64,000 nucleotides of DNA from Syncephalis fuscata (taxonomy: Eukaryota; Zoopagomycota; Zoopagomycetes; Zoopagales; Piptocephalidaceae). The translations under genes and the position numbers were made by a program. A model generated the notes under the pieces. It was given only the letters and a program-made list of their open reading frames with translations. It had not been told where the DNA came from and searched no databases. Positions 24,176 through 37,693 of the stretch are shown here, in pieces (the first letter of the stretch is position 1; every line of letters starts with the position of its first letter). The DNA lies in assembly GCA_025786725.1 (NCBI GenBank), contig JAHLTZ010000007.1:372001-436000 (forward strand). Direction: 5' to 3'.

Positions 24176-24589
24176 TCAACCAGATAATGCAATTGTAATA
24201 TAGTTATTTAAACATTAATAATTCTAGCTAAAATAAATATTCTGTATTATTTTGATTATTTAATTGTGACTTTCATAATTACAAAGTTCAATAATTAGCC
24301 AATAGTTATACTATCATTAATGCATATCATTGTCAATATTAGTTTAATGGAGAAACAGCAATAAACATCAAGACTTTCACATGTATTTTATTGCTTATGA
24401 AAGATCAACGTTGTTGATTAAAGGGAAAACACGCTGAGCTAGTTTAAGCTCCCAACGATGACCGCCTCATCTGGAAAGGACGATGAGTGGCACCTTGGTA
24501 TCGCCGTGAGGGAGGTTACGGACGCAGTAACGCATAATAAACCAAAAGTATGTCGCCGCCATTAAACAACGCATCGGACTGTACACCGT

Positions 24590-25479
24590 TTAGTACAAGC
24601 GCTTGGACTTGCCCATGGTGGACTTGATGTAGAGGGAGCGGACGTTTTGCCAGTGCTTCTTCAACAAGGAAATGAGGAAATTGACAGCAAGCATAATGTT
24701 ACCCAACAAATCTTCGCTATCCATGTTGACGTGACCGACGGCTACACCGAGGCAGAGCACCTTCTTCAATTGGAACTTGATGGTGGAGCGGATTTCGTCG
24801 ATCTTGGTAAGCAAGTTGTCGGCGTGGGAGACTGGAGTAGGGAACTTGCCGGCCTTGTGGAGACCTGGACCCAATAGACGTGGAATCTGCTTGATCAAGG
24901 CATCGGAAGCATGAAGGCATCGTACTTCTTGGCCAACTTCTTAATGAGCTTCTTGTTCTTGTTAAGCTTCTTCAAGTCATCAGCGGACATGAATGGCAAG
25001 TTGTGCTTTTGAGCTTCATCGCAGTGATGAGCATCACCCAACACGCACACGCTCATGTTTGGGCGTGGGATGGTTGGCAACCTGTAGTAGTAATACAATA
25101 TTGCTGTATTAGTGTACTATTCTTACTAGCAAGTAGATGGGGCAATACGCTAAACGCGTATCTACACGCGCATTCTACTTACTTGACGGTACCGCTGAAA
25201 CGCTTGTCACGTTGTGGATCATAGTTCTTCAAGCCGATTTGAAGTTCGACGGTTTCGACGAACTTGCGTGGCTTTTCCTGAGATTCAGCAAGCAATTGCA
25301 GGACGGTTTCCCTCACGGCTGCCACTTGGATCTTGCTGTAATGATCGCAATAGTAGTAATAAATGATGCATTAATAACCAATCCTACTGATATACATCCT
25401 CCTCTTCTATCCATATACCGCGCATCAATAGCTACATGTATATAGGGATGGATGGATGGATGGATGATGCCTACCTCAT
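24590..25479 (-). CDS. Ribosomal protein uL1 (L10a, large subunit)
   Basis: The minus-strand gene starts with a tiny first exon (ATGAG, 25475-25479) joined over an intron containing GGAT repeats to [11 protein letters not shown]. It continues with [31 protein letters not shown], a second intron, then [23 protein letters not shown]. The end is [21 protein letters not shown] and [18 protein letters not shown]. This is the cytosolic large-subunit stalk protein uL1. One frame break lies at about 24914: KYDAF is followed one nucleotide short of ASDALIKQ. In an essential, otherwise perfect ribosomal protein gene, an assembly undercall is more likely than decay. Confidence 0.95.
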
Positions 25480-25628
25480 GTTGAATAATCGTTTCTTTGA
25501 CACTGTCTGGCAAGAAATGAAGAGGTGGAAACAATTTTTAGTGTGATAATTTCGATGCCTTTTCACCACCACACATTTGCACGATTGTAGTTTCGCGAGT
25601 TATTTTTCTTTATATTGAATCTGTCACG

Positions 25629-26092
25629 ATGATGCACTTTTGCCCCACCTGCGCAAACGTACTTTTGGTGCGTACGGACCGGTCGCCGCACGAGTTTTTC
25701 TGTCAGACTTGTCCTTATAAGCACCCTATAGAAACAGCGGTATGTATAAGCGAGAGTGATATAATGCTATTTTAGATATTAATAAGTATCTAATACATGG
25801 TATTACCAGGTTGGTGATCGCACTAACTTTCAACGTAAAGAGGTCGATGATGTGCTGGGCGGTGCAAAGGCTTGGGAGAATGTTGATAGCACGCCAGGTA
25901 AGTAGTTTGTATAAGATAGAATGTCAAATAGTTTAACTAACAGCTGTATATCATACTATAGAAACTTGTCCAAAATGCGAACATACTCGCGCTTATTACA
26001 TGCAAATCCAGACGCGATCGGCCGATGAACCTATGACGACATTCTACAAGTGCTGCAACCACGCTTGTGGCTATCAATGGCGTGAAAAATAG
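25629..26092 (+). CDS. DNA-directed RNA polymerase III subunit RPC10/RPC11 (TFIIS-like)
   Basis: Three exons encode about 110 residues starting MMHFCPTCANVLLV. The N-terminal zinc ribbon (CPTC ... CQTCPY) is followed by RKEVDDVLGGAKAWENVD. The C-terminal TFIIS-like ribbon is CPKCEHTRAYYMQIQTRSADEPMTTFYKC, ending CGYQWREK. The SADEPMTTFYKC hairpin with the acidic DE pair marks the subunit that stimulates RNA cleavage and termination by Pol III. The length matches the family. The start is divergent from the uL1 gene 150 nt away, so the two share a promoter region. Confidence 0.95.
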
Positions 26093-26487
26093 TTTATTTA
26101 TTTATGTAGCGACATTTATTACTACAGTGTATTATTAAAGAATATAATGGCCATATTAGACCATTAAATGAAACTGGTTCAATGTAGATTGTGTATTTAG
26201 TTATATAGTGCGTTGTTTGCTTTACTGATAGTAAAATGTAGATATAAATTATCTGTATGTTATATTATATGATGTAGCCATTGTAGTATTTAGAAGAAAT
26301 GACACAAATGGAGATAATAGAAAGTAATTATGATTATAGTTATAAATAATTAATTAATTAATAGTATGTGTATAGTAATGATGTGATTTAAATTGGCCAG
26401 AAAGAGCGTGACGACAGTGACACGCAAACCTCAGACTTAACCATACGCACTTGCCTTCATCTCTATTATTCTACCTTATTAAACAAG

Positions 26488-27599
26488 ATGATTCTCTTGG
26501 AGACGCACAACGTAGTACTTCGCGACACGCTTACAAAGCGTTTCTCCAGGTATAGTCGACTAGCTGAATATTACGTCTAACTAATAGGTTTGTTCAATAG
26601 CGAGCAAGCCGATCCGTTGGATATTACGTTTGTAGATTTTGACAGCGTTACTTACCATCTACATACGCCTACTGAAGAATTCCACCAGCTTCAACTATCT
26701 GTTCGCTGGCGTTGTTTTCCGCAATTATTGTCTTATGGAGCACAGGAGCTGCTAAAACGAGATATGGTGCATTTCTAAGCGAGACGCCCGAGGAAGGTTG
26801 GAATGTTTCCTTTAAAATTGATCCTCGTACTATTGAAGGTAGCAAAGGTAAATAGTTTATATCAGTGTTAATGAATAATAATAATAATAATAACGATTTG
26901 ATTTAACTATTTAATTTAATATTATTATAGATGTTGTTATTCGAAAGTTTTCTTTGCTCAAGCGCAATTTGATGGCAGCAGCATTTGAGCAGGCATTTGA
27001 ATTGCAGAGAAATGGCAGTGTTGGCCAAGAAGTATTAACTGTGCCATATCGTGATGAAGAATCAATATTCATTCGACCACAATCCGATCGGGTCACAGTA
27101 ATATTCTCGACGACATTTAAAGATGAGACAGATCGTATTTTCGGCAAGATATTTCTTCAAGAATTTGTCGATGCACGTCGACTACCAGCTATTCAAAATG
27201 CACCTCAGGTTTTGTATAGCAATAAAGAGCCACCACTTGAAATTCGTCATTTGCCCAATCTGGCCTCTGGCGATACCATCGGCTATGTAACTTTTGGTAA
27301 GGCAATAAATGATGTTGATACCTATTATTAACTCCATCGTATTAATCAACCATTTAATCAACTATTTAGTGCTATTTCCACGTCATTTCGAGACCGATGA
27401 AGCGCGTGAGAAAACCATTGACCAGATCCAGATGTTTAGAGATTATTTGCATTATCATATCAAGTGCAGTAAGGCTTATATGCATACACGTATGCGAGCG
27501 CGTGTAAGCGATTTCTTAAAGGTGATCAACCGTGCCAAACCTGCTCGTGAGGCGGCTGAGCGCAAGACTATTCACGGAAGAACATTTACACCAGTATAA
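26488..27599 (+). CDS. Actin-related protein 2/3 complex subunit 2 (ARPC2, p34)
   Basis: Starts [19 protein letters not shown] and runs through [93 protein letters not shown] and [27 protein letters not shown]. These are the conserved blocks of the p34 scaffold of the Arp2/3 actin-nucleation complex. The first intron is best closed at TTCAATAG, giving KRFSSEQADP. A single frame break at about 26760 separates ELLKR from [14 protein letters not shown]; one added A would repair it. Four exons, about 300 residues, normal length. Confidence 0.95.
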
Positions 27600-28552
27600 T
27601 GAACTTGTCAATCAATAAATATTGTTTTACTTGTGAATTATGTAAAGCTTAATCTGCTTAGTAAATAGCTTGTGTTTGCTTGAAAAACACTTTAAATCCA
27701 TTTGAGTATTATTATGTATAATCTGTAGCTATAAAAGATGGAAATAGCTAATACAGCTAATATGATTGAAGTGATAAGTTGACGAATATAAATATATATA
27801 AATAAAAGCTGATTCAATTCAAGTGTTGCGTATTATAAGATATGATATTGGTAAAGTAACGAGTATAATAAAAACAAATGTCATTTATTATTACAACTTA
27901 TTATGATATAAAATGCCATTAGTAAAACAATCAACCAACATCAACGTATTATGAAGAGTAAAGCAAAAACTATTAGCTTAACTAAATACAATAGTTATTA
28001 TTATTGTTATTGTAATAAATAATAATGTTAAATTAATAAAATGTAGTAATTATTAAATATGTGTGTGTAAAATTAAAGAAAATAGTTGATTATATTTGTT
28101 AAAAAAGTCAATTGATTATATAGTTATTTTCCATCAACATAGAAAATAATGCTTAAAATAAATCTATGTATTTAAAGTTAATCGTGAGAAATATATAGAT
28201 AATTCAAATTACCATATTTAGTAATGAGCAATATTATTGAATTTCCTATATTCTTTTCTACTATCCTATTTTTATGTGTAAACAATATTAATTTCAATAA
28301 ATGCAACTGAATATTAAATCTAACAAAGCACAGAAATGCAAAGGCAAACGTATGTTACACTCTTTGTGTGCTAGCTGCTCATGCAGGCTTAGCTAGCAGG
28401 TTTTGGCCCAAGTAGTATCATTGGGGATTAAAAGCGGCATGGCCTTTTCAATTTTTATTTCTTCAAAACGTTGTCCACAATTTTATATATCCATTCGTTT
28501 GTATTCATCCACAACCTACTAGCATACTTTTCCTGCCAAACATATATAGTCC
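27600..28552. other. Intergenic region
   Basis: Very AT-rich spacer between ARPC2 and the anoctamin gene. I see no coding frame or structured element; it should contain the ARPC2 3' end and the anoctamin promoter. Confidence 0.5.
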
Positions 28553-31500
28553 ATGGAGTCGCTTCCGGCTACCGATAAACCAGACGAGAGCCCGCCAGTG
28601 CAGCAAATTCGGCGCGCTACGTCGGAGGTAGTTGTGGCTAGTCGGCCTGTAGAGACAGACGTTGTTAAGCCGGAAACTAAAGACGACGACGCGCATTCCG
28701 AAGTAGACCGCAATGAAGTGGCCAGTGCTGCCTCAGTACGCCGCTACTCAATGACAAGTGAGCGAGGCTTAAAGGAACGCCCCGGCAAACTGGCCAATAT
28801 GGATGGATATCATACGCGAGCAGTGGATGATCGACAAATTCAATTGTGGTATTGGGAAGATGTGCAGTTATTTGATCTTGTGGAGCGATTTCGCCGACAA
28901 CAGTGTGGCATAGTTAGTGCACCACTAGAGAAAATAGTGAATTATTGACCCCGAACGCGGCACGTAGTATACGGGATAATATTAGTCGTAATAGTGATGC
29001 AATTTCAGTGGCCAGTTCTATTTCTTCGTGTGACATTGACAAAAAACAAACTGCTATTCATTTTGAAGAAGCAATGAACAAATTTGGTGGGTAACAGACA
29101 TTATGTTGATGATAATATCATATTAATGTAACTGTATAATTGGCAGGTTCAAATACACGCGGTGATGCCATTGTAAAGCTGGTCTATGGTGTAAGACGCT
29201 ATGACTTTATTCTCAAGTTTCCCGATCACAATCTCGACGAGAATCAGAACATTATGCGTAAGGCCTATGAAAAGGAACTGTTACGTCGTGGTATCTATTT
29301 GGAGCACGAAGCATGGCCTGATGACAATGCAGTCTACGTCAAGTGCTTAGGTGGCTTTGATGTGCTTGCTCGTGAGGCAGAACGTATTCGTTTACGCCTT
29401 CCATTGACGGTATGTTTAAATGGCAAAATAGGCCACTATTGGCTAAATCTACCACTTAGAATGATATGACAATACCTCCACCAATGCCTGAGGGCCGCTT
29501 CTCATTTTTCCGTCGTCTTTGGTGGGCAATGTTTAGTCATAGTTTACGTGAGCGAGATTCAGACATGTTTCGAGTTGATCGATTGCATGAATTTCTTTCT
29601 ATTCATAAGCCGCGAGATATTTTAAATGGCGGCAATCGACCATCGATGGTCCAGAATTTCGAGGATGACGAAGCACTACGGGACAAAGTGCCGGTCAAAA
29701 AGGGCGGTGAACGAGATATTATGGTCAAGGATGCATCGGACCACTCAGACTCGGATAGCGACGATTCGGACGACGATAATGATAAAGTGCCGCATCTTGT
29801 TCTAGGCGTTGATGATATGGGACCACCTGACGCCTCACAAACAGCTACAGAGGCAGCAAATGATGCTATTAAGGAAAAAGAGAATGGCCAGATTCCACTT
29901 TGGCTGTTAAAAGAGCGACTTATGACTAGTGGATTGCGCAGTTTACTTGTAAGTGGCGGTCAAATCAATAACTAACTAACTGCTTGTACTAACTGTATTT
30001 ATTATAGATTCATTCTATTATTACAACTACAATAGCACATCCGCATGGTATTCGTGTTAGTAAGTGTTAAACTTTAAATATATTTTTATAGCAAACTAAT
30101 TGTTGATTGTAAATTAGGTCTTAATTATTTACTGGCACAATCTATTTATACGGCAAGCTTTCCACCTCATGATGGCGGCCTAACCGATAATGCCAAATCT
30201 GATTCAATGTTTCCAACACCCATGGCCACGCCTGCCGCGTCGGCTCTTTCTTTACAATTGGCCGATACAGAGGGTGTTGCTACTGATCTTGACATAGTAG
30301 GCGCATCAGCAGCTATTGCTGCCACCGGTGATGCTGATCCAGCAAGCGTGACGAATCTACGGGCCTATTTGTATAAAAATGGTCACGTGCAGCGTTGCTT
30401 GCTAATCAGCCGATTGAGTTGGTAAGAGCCTACTTTGGCGAAAAGATTGCTCTTTATTTTGTCTGGGTCGGTAGGTTGAAGCAAAAACAATAATGGCAGC
30501 AGTATAGAATTTAAGTTTAATATATTTATAGGATTTTACACGGTATGGCTGACTGTACCTACCATCATTGGCATTGTATTCTTTATTTACGGTATCATAT
30601 CGTTTGTGTAAGTATATATTATCTTTAGTGCAAATTGTATTGATAATCATCCTGACTATAGTACAAATAAAGAGTATGAAGGCGGAATCCAGGTAAATAA
30701 GCTTCGAGGCCTTGTCGACAATCCAACAACACTACCTTGGGCTCTTATCATTTCATTATGGGGTAAGCTAGCTATGCTAGATCGAAAACATTCCGATTAA
30801 CTAGCTTTATTAGCTGTTTTATTTTTGGAGTTTTGGAAAAGAAAGCATTCTTGCATCGCTTATGAATGGCATATTAGTGATTATGAACGAGAGGTGAATA
30901 GCATACCCAATCAGCTACAAACTATTAATGCTAATTGGTATACTCTATAGGAGCGGACTCGACCCAATTTCCGACCTACCGGTAAGTAGTAGGTTGCCTT
31001 TTCAATGAATCATATTAAACAAAAATACACACACATATATATAGCCATTCGTACCTCTCCCATTACTGGCAAGTTGGAATTATATGTTCCACCACGAGAG
31101 CGTAAAATGCGTCTTGCCTTTCGGCCATTGTCGTAGCTTTTTGGGTATGCTTAAGCTAAATGGCTGTCATAAAGTTGGTATATTAATGTTGCTATTTAGA
31201 TTGCAGCAGTTATTGCCTCGGTTTCAGTGCGAGGACCTCTTGCCGATGCAATTCGTAAAGAGCTTGATGGGAAGGTGGCATCGTTGGTTCCATCCGTTAT
31301 TGGTGCCGTCATAAATTTAATTATTATTATTGTACTCGGACAGGTAAGAGCACATTTAATAACTCACTATTTGCATTACTGACAGAAGCCATCTTATAGC
31401 TATATAACATTGTGTGCCATTGGCTGAATGATCAAGAAAACCACCGGACCTTTACACAGTTTAATGGCAAGTACAGCATATCAGCGTTGCTAACAATACA

Positions 31501-32755
31501 TTAATCATTGAAATAACCACAGATTCACAAATCATTAAGAGATATTTGTTTGACTTTTTTAATTTCTATTCTATTCTGTTTTTCTATGGTGTTATCAATG
31601 TTAGAGTAAGTTACTAGAGGCGTTTTTATTTATTGATGTTAAATATTTTCCCAGAATATCGATAATTTTTGCGGTCCAGATAATACAGACAAGAAAAAAT
31701 GCCAGCCATTACCGTTGACCGATTTAATGATTCAAATGGTTATTATTTTTGTGGGTCGTCAGGCCATCGGACAAGTGCAGGAAATTGCTATTCCGTGAGT
31801 TATTATATTACCGTGCTTAAGCGAGTTTTATTAACCGCTAATTAGATATCTGAAAAACAAGTGGTTGCAGCGTAAAGAGCTTGCTGAACGTATTATGGAA
31901 CATCATACACATAAAAAAATATCAAAGCCACGATATGTTAAGGACGATAAATTACCTGAATATGATGTTGATGAATACAACGAAATGGGTAAGTGATAAT
32001 GCTATACATGCAATCTATTGCTAACTATTGATTCCAGTCGTACAATTTGGTTTTCTTAGCTTGTTTAGTGTTGCTTTCCCTCTCGCACCACTTTGTGCAC
32101 TTATTAACAATGTCGTTGAAATTCGGTCGGATGCATTCAAGCTATTAACTATTTATCAACGACCCCTTGCTTTACGAGCACAGGACATTGGTAAGTAGTA
32201 GTATTTATATTTATATTTCTATTCAATATTATTGACACACACATACATGTACATAAAATAGGCATGTGGTCAAAGATCCTCTCTGTTCTGGCATTAATCG
32301 CTGTACCGGTCAATGCACTAATTGTAGCACTTTCCTCGCAATGGGTTCATGAAAATATCATTCTTGCTTGGGCCAAACAATGGTTTTCTCTTGAATCTGA
32401 CAGTTTTATTAAGATCACTGAAGTAAAACAGAATGGCAGTATTTGGGGAGCACGTCTAGCATTTGTGCTTATTTTTGAGGTAATTGATATAAGAAGAAAA
32501 CAGCAGCAACTGTTGTCTAACAATCTGTTGATTTAGCATTTGGTTTTATTGGTACATCTAGCAGTCATTTGGTTAGTCCCAAGTAAACCAGAAGCAGTCA
32601 CGGTGGCCAAGGAACGAGAGCGCTATCGTCGGGCCATTAAGGTGGATCCACAGCTGATGGCGGAGGACGCCTCGATGGATGACCTCGAGGAGGTTCACCA
32701 GCTGCGTCGTCGCCGTCGCCAACATGGCAACAATTCTTGCTTTTATGTGTTTTAA
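28553..32755 (+). CDS. Anoctamin (TMEM16/Ist2-like membrane protein)
   Basis: Large multi-exon gene starting [17 protein letters not shown] cytosolic N-terminal region ([16 protein letters not shown] ... [12 protein letters not shown]) is followed by an acidic insert and then by the membrane part: [49 protein letters not shown], and [36 protein letters not shown]. The FGF.SLFS.AFPLAPL..L..N..E.R.D block is the Ca2+-binding helix pair of TMEM16 channels/scramblases. The gene ends with a basic Arg-rich tail and CFYVF. Fungal members act as lipid scramblases or ER-plasma-membrane tethers. Two frame breaks, at about 28940 and 30383, each need one extra nucleotide; for example, KNGS becomes KNWS with an added T. 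Confidence 0.93.
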
Positions 32756-33116
32756 TATCATTGAATCGCATAGTTAATATAGTCTATATGATGCTAAACA
32801 ATGTCTCTATATGTCGATCAATAATGTTGAATTTTTCATCAATAAAAACTCGAATAATTCATTAAATAATCAATCGTTATATAAGCCGATTTTTTAATTT
32901 TTTATAACATTCATTAGTTTACAATAACATATTCTATAATTTATTAAAATCTGATTTCAGTTGGGTTTTGGTTGTTAGTATCATTGTTAAAATAAAGGCG
33001 TTTTACATTATAATATTATAAAATATTCTACATAGATGCGCAATTTGATTAAAACAAAAATGGCTATGTTTATTATTATTATTATAACAATAATCTATTA
33101 TGATTAGATTTTTAAA

Positions 33117-34807
33117 CTAATTCGGGTACAAAGCTAGTAATGAGTGTTGTCTCTTATTCATTAATAGCATATGGCCAAATGTAAATACGCAATATTGCAC
33201 CTTTGATATTGGAAACGTATAAATGTTTACGCTGCCTGTTGCAGCATCAATAATACAGTATTGGTTAGTGGTATAGCTATAACCGATGATCTTTGTATCG
33301 ATAATATGCTGAAATTGATGAAAAGATTTGCATAAGGCATATATATCAATGTGATGCTGAATCTTTCCATTTAATAATAAAACAATTTTTAATGACAAGC
33401 GAAATCGAGAGTAAAATACAATCAGATTATGTCTTGGAATCAAAATAATATTTGTAGTTTCAATTAATCTATAGTCACATTCTAGAATAACTCCTTTGCT
33501 TAACGATATCACTTTAATATAGCATCGCCAATCTCTTCTGATATGACCGGATAAATTCCTGAACGAAATGGCGATGTAATGAAATAATACACGATCAGAA
33601 TCGATTGAATAGAATTTTGGATTATGGAAAACGTTATCGTTGCGTCTTCCCAAACGACTAGATGCGATGGTGGTCGTTGGTGCTCTGCCGTCATCGTTAA
33701 TCATCAATCTGGCATCGGGAAATAATAGCACACGAATTGTTTCATATAAATCTGCTTGATAAGAGTATCTTAAGAATACCATTTCATTGTTGTTTATCGT
33801 ATGTATTTTAAAATATCATTGTAATTAACATTTGGCACATTAAAAAGCTGAGGTTCACATAACTGTGTCTTTAAAAAGCTGCAATGTAATATTTCGGTAG
33901 AACCAGCTGTTTGTGATCTGGAACATAACAAAGAAGTGTCTATAATTCTACCATCCCATCGGTCGCCAAAATCCATAGACTGTAGTAGTTGGCAACTATT
34001 CGGGTTCCATATTTGAAGTACATGAAGGCGCGTTGAAGATAATGAATTAAACCGATTTTCAGTTGATGCGTTTATAAGCTCTTTAGTGCACTCTAAATGT
34101 AGAATTATACGTATGCCGTCATCAGCGCCACCTGCTTGCTGTCGATATTGATAAAATGCTATATTTTCTATTGTTTTAAAAAGTCTTTTATCTAGATCTA
34201 GCGGATAGATTTTGGGCGTATCGCTTAACGATAGTTTAATCAAATCAATCCGCAAATCCAGCCGAGTTGCTAATGCGGTCCAGCCAGGATAGTTTGCAAT
34301 AATCGATTGCTCAATATTTCTTAGTTTTAATGCCCTAAATATATCAAAAGGTTTTAGATGGACCATCGATGTTGGTTTATTCTTTTGCCAATTTGATCCC
34401 ATGTTGACACGTTGATTATATCTTTGAAACCAAGTCAATCTTGATGCATCTTCGTTTTCTGCGTCAGTCACTGCTCCTACTACGTGTTGCTCTTGTCTTA
34501 ATTGCCAGTCTAACCAGTCAATATCCGTTTCAATATCACGAGGGAAGTGTTCTTGATACAGTTTGTGCCATAGACCATCGTAGGTAATAATAGAATTATA
34601 CAGCAATTTACAAGTGCGTGACAAAGCAACCGTGGTAGCTGCTTCACTAAACATTGCTATATGGTGGACTATATCGCTGATTTGCCATATCTTCGGTAGT
34701 GTGTCATTGTTCTGTGCTGACATGGCGGAAGTAAAACAAATAGACAAAGTAGTCGCTTGCAACAGGAGAGGCCTTTGAGCCAAACTGAACAATGCGATTG
34801 GCTGCAA
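33117..34807 (-). CDS. F-box-like protein, copy 1
   Basis: The minus strand encodes about 560 residues beginning MQPIALFSLAQRPLLLQ. An F-box-like motif lies at about residues 38-90 (LPKIWQISDIVHHIAMFSEAATTVALSRTCKLLYN ... LWHKLYQEHF). A long beta-rich region of short repeats follows (LHVLQIWNPNSCQLLQ, ILRYSYQADL-type segments, YCIIDAATGSVNIY), resembling a WD- or kelch-like propeller without clear repeats. The frame is broken once at about 33800 in a TTTTAAAATA run; adding one nucleotide joins NYNDIL to KIHTINNNEMVF. A role as an SCF substrate receptor is only inferred from the F-box. The first 97 residues and 1.45 kb upstream are duplicated at 45500-47278. Confidence 0.7.
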
Positions 34808-36294
34808 GTCGAATGCGTCTAGGTTGAATAATTTATGTTTGTAAATACTTGTTTTTAAACAGACTGATTTATATAATTCAATTCAATTTAATATTTACTT
34901 TTTCTAATGTGCTGAAAGCTGATATATTTTATAATATGCTACACTCTGACATAAAGTAGTTTTTATTTATTCTTGCTTATTTCCTTCCTACACTCATTAT
35001 TTTACCGGCCATTTTTAAATATCATCATGAATACAGTCCGCCGCTTGGAAATTGCATGAGTCCATATTGACTCTATTACTATCGCGTTGGTTGTTTTGAT
35101 TTAGTAGTATAACCAGCATTAGTGCCCATGACTAGCCGTTGGTTGGATTTCATGACTCTATGTTTTACCAACCTATATTTAAATACGCGTCATTTCTCAC
35201 TATTTGTATTTGAGTCTTTTATTATTTTATCAAAGTAAATAGGTGCTTTTAGACGATAAATACATTATATGAATACCCATAAGTGCTTCTATTGCTCGTT
35301 GTTTTGTGATGCTACTGGCAGCTAACAAAAGTTGCTGTTTACATAGCTGGACTGCCCTACAATTACTTTACTCTTGCCTCAAACTGTCTATTCTTTATTC
35401 AGCCGCTGCGCTTAATTCCATTCTAGCATGAATACTTAAAGCTATGCTATTAGCAGTGTTGTTGATGTTCACTCTTGTAGTTCAATTCAAATGATAAATG
35501 TCTTTAAAAAGAAATCAGCTTTACTACATGTCAACGGCATAACTAATAAACAATGCCATATTACCACTACACTCGTCTGTTTATTCTACTGTCATAATAG
35601 TGCTACTGTGTTTCTATTTGTATTACTAAAATAGTTTCAGCCTCATTTACATGCCATTGAGTGCAGTTTATCATAAGCTTATGTACCAAGCCAGTCATTA
35701 TTACTACAAAACATCACTGTTATATAATAGCTTAAAAGTATGTAATTACTTATGTTATCCGTAGCATTCTATTTGCATGTTGCATTATTTTTTAACTTTT
35801 AAATTTATCTCCAACCTATACTCATTTTACTATATACTGGCCATTTTTACTAATAAAACAATTCATTTATTACTAACTGTATTTATTATAAAATTCAATA
35901 ATTTAATTCATTAGTCTTATTCAGTCGTATAGATTATCACTTGATTATTATTAATACTCATTCATTTGCTTTTATTTGTTTATTTCATTAATTACGCTTA
36001 TTGGTAGAATCATTTATTGTTGTTGATTGTATTCTTTGTAGATTTTGATTTGCTTCACTTGATCCTACCACATCCACATACTATACTTTATCATTAATAT
36101 TCCAACACTTTATTCAGTTATTCATTTGAATTGATAATACTCTAATAGCTTGCAGCTACATTTTTATTTTAATAACAAGTAAAAGCACTAGACTGAATAC
36201 ACAATATATATCCTATGATGGCACGTGAATCTTAGCGGTATGTTAGTTTATCACACACTGTCACAATTGTATTGATGGACATGAAATAAAATCT
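34521..36294 (-). repeat. Long inverted repeat, arm 1 (mirror of 45500-47278)
   Basis: About 1.77 kb is nearly identical, in reverse complement, to 45500-47278. I see only scattered single-base differences and small indels. The arm includes the whole intergenic region upstream of F-box copy 1 and its first 97 codons. Similarity falls off abruptly on both sides: outside 36294 it is unrelated, and inside the gene it drops from near-identity to a distant paralogue at 34520. The non-coding part has no other gene. Confidence 0.93.
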
Positions 36295-36434
36295 ACTTCC
36301 CCTCTATCATGTTGATCGTTTCCGTTCCCATCTTGATCTCACTAACTCGACTTGTCCGTCATTCAGTTAACTTAAATCTTCTTACTATTATTCGTTAGTA
36401 TTGCCTTTATTTTGTTGAGCAGCAACATTTTAAA

Positions 36435-37526
36435 ATGACTGAACGAGACCGTACCACCTTGTCACCAACACAGTCAGCGTTTAGTACGCTGTCTACTGCA
36501 GAGCTGATTGCTCTGTATGGACCACCGATCGATTTGACCAACGGCTTCAGAGGAGTCGCTCCCGAACCTCATTTATGCCAGGACATTCAGTCACAAACTG
36601 TTCGTCCTGATATTTCAACATATATTCCGTTGTCAAGACGAAGCTCTCGCAGTTCATTAAATTATAATTTGCCTATCACAAATCTCACTTCTGGTAAGTG
36701 ATAATACTTTATTATCAGTTACTATTTGCCCAGTGGCTTATTTTTACAATTTATCTATTTTACTGTAACAGCCCCCCCAACAACAACAGCACCAACTACC
36801 AACACGACTGCTGCTGTCAGTCCTATTTCTTCTTTATTGCCTTCATTAAATCGTCAGAGTATACCAGCTAGTGCATTTAGTTCCAGACATGAAGACGTTA
36901 TAGTCATTGATGACGACGACGACGACACTACTGACACAAATGTTAACATAAACGCTAATTCAAGTAGACGCAGTCCACTGGCGCAGCAATCGACACAGGG
37001 TCGTAAACGAACACGTGAAGAGTTTGAAAATGACGGCGGTAACAACAGCAATAATAATAACAGTGCCCATCAAACTGTAGATAGATTGGATGAGAATACA
37101 ACTGCATTGTCTTCCCAGTCATTGTCCAATGCTGCTGACGGAACAACATCCCAACGGATATCGTCAAAAGCCAAGCGAAATGCTTATATTCGAATTAGCA
37201 ATCCGGAACAAGGAAGTAGTACGGTTACCGCCACCAGTCAGCCATCAACTACGTCCAGTGCTGACAAATCACAATCTAACCAGCAAGAAGCAGTGATACC
37301 GCATCGTTGTCGCCGCCGCCCAGTATTTAAACCATTTATTTGCAGTATTTGCTGGGAGCCGCCTAAAGACATGGGCACAACAAGCTGTGGCCATATATTC
37401 TGTCGTAAGTGTATTCTTACCGCCTTGGACGCAAAGGCGGCTTGTCCTATTTGCCGACGAAAACAAAAAGCCCATCAATTAATTTTTTTGGAATTGAAAT
37501 TACGAGTATCACCAATACTAGTATAA
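36435..37526 (+). CDS. RING-finger ubiquitin ligase with SUMO-interacting motif (STUbL-like, Slx8/RNF4 type)
   Basis: Two exons, 36435-36693 and 36772-37526, give about 337 residues. The N-terminal half is Ser/Thr/Asn-rich and disordered. At the middle lies HEDVIVIDDDDDDTTD, a textbook hydrophobic-acidic SUMO-interacting motif. The C-terminus holds a C3HC4 RING: CSICWEPP, TSCGHIFCRKCI, CPICRRK, followed by a short hydrophobic end. A SIM plus a C-terminal RING is the layout of SUMO-targeted ubiquitin ligases that act on sumoylated nuclear proteins. The intron breaks at TSG|APPTTTAP and keeps the frame. No frame break was seen. Confidence 0.85.
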
Positions 37527-37626
37527 CAGTTTTATGGGCTATTTAATTTTCGTTGTACATTAAATTTATTAATAAAATAAAATTGTTTAATTACAATAAA
37601 AAGGGAAAACAAATGTTGGGGTAGTT

Positions 37627-37657
<31 letters not shown>

Positions 37658-37693
37658 GAAATACTGAGCGATATCTAAGCATCGATAAACAAA

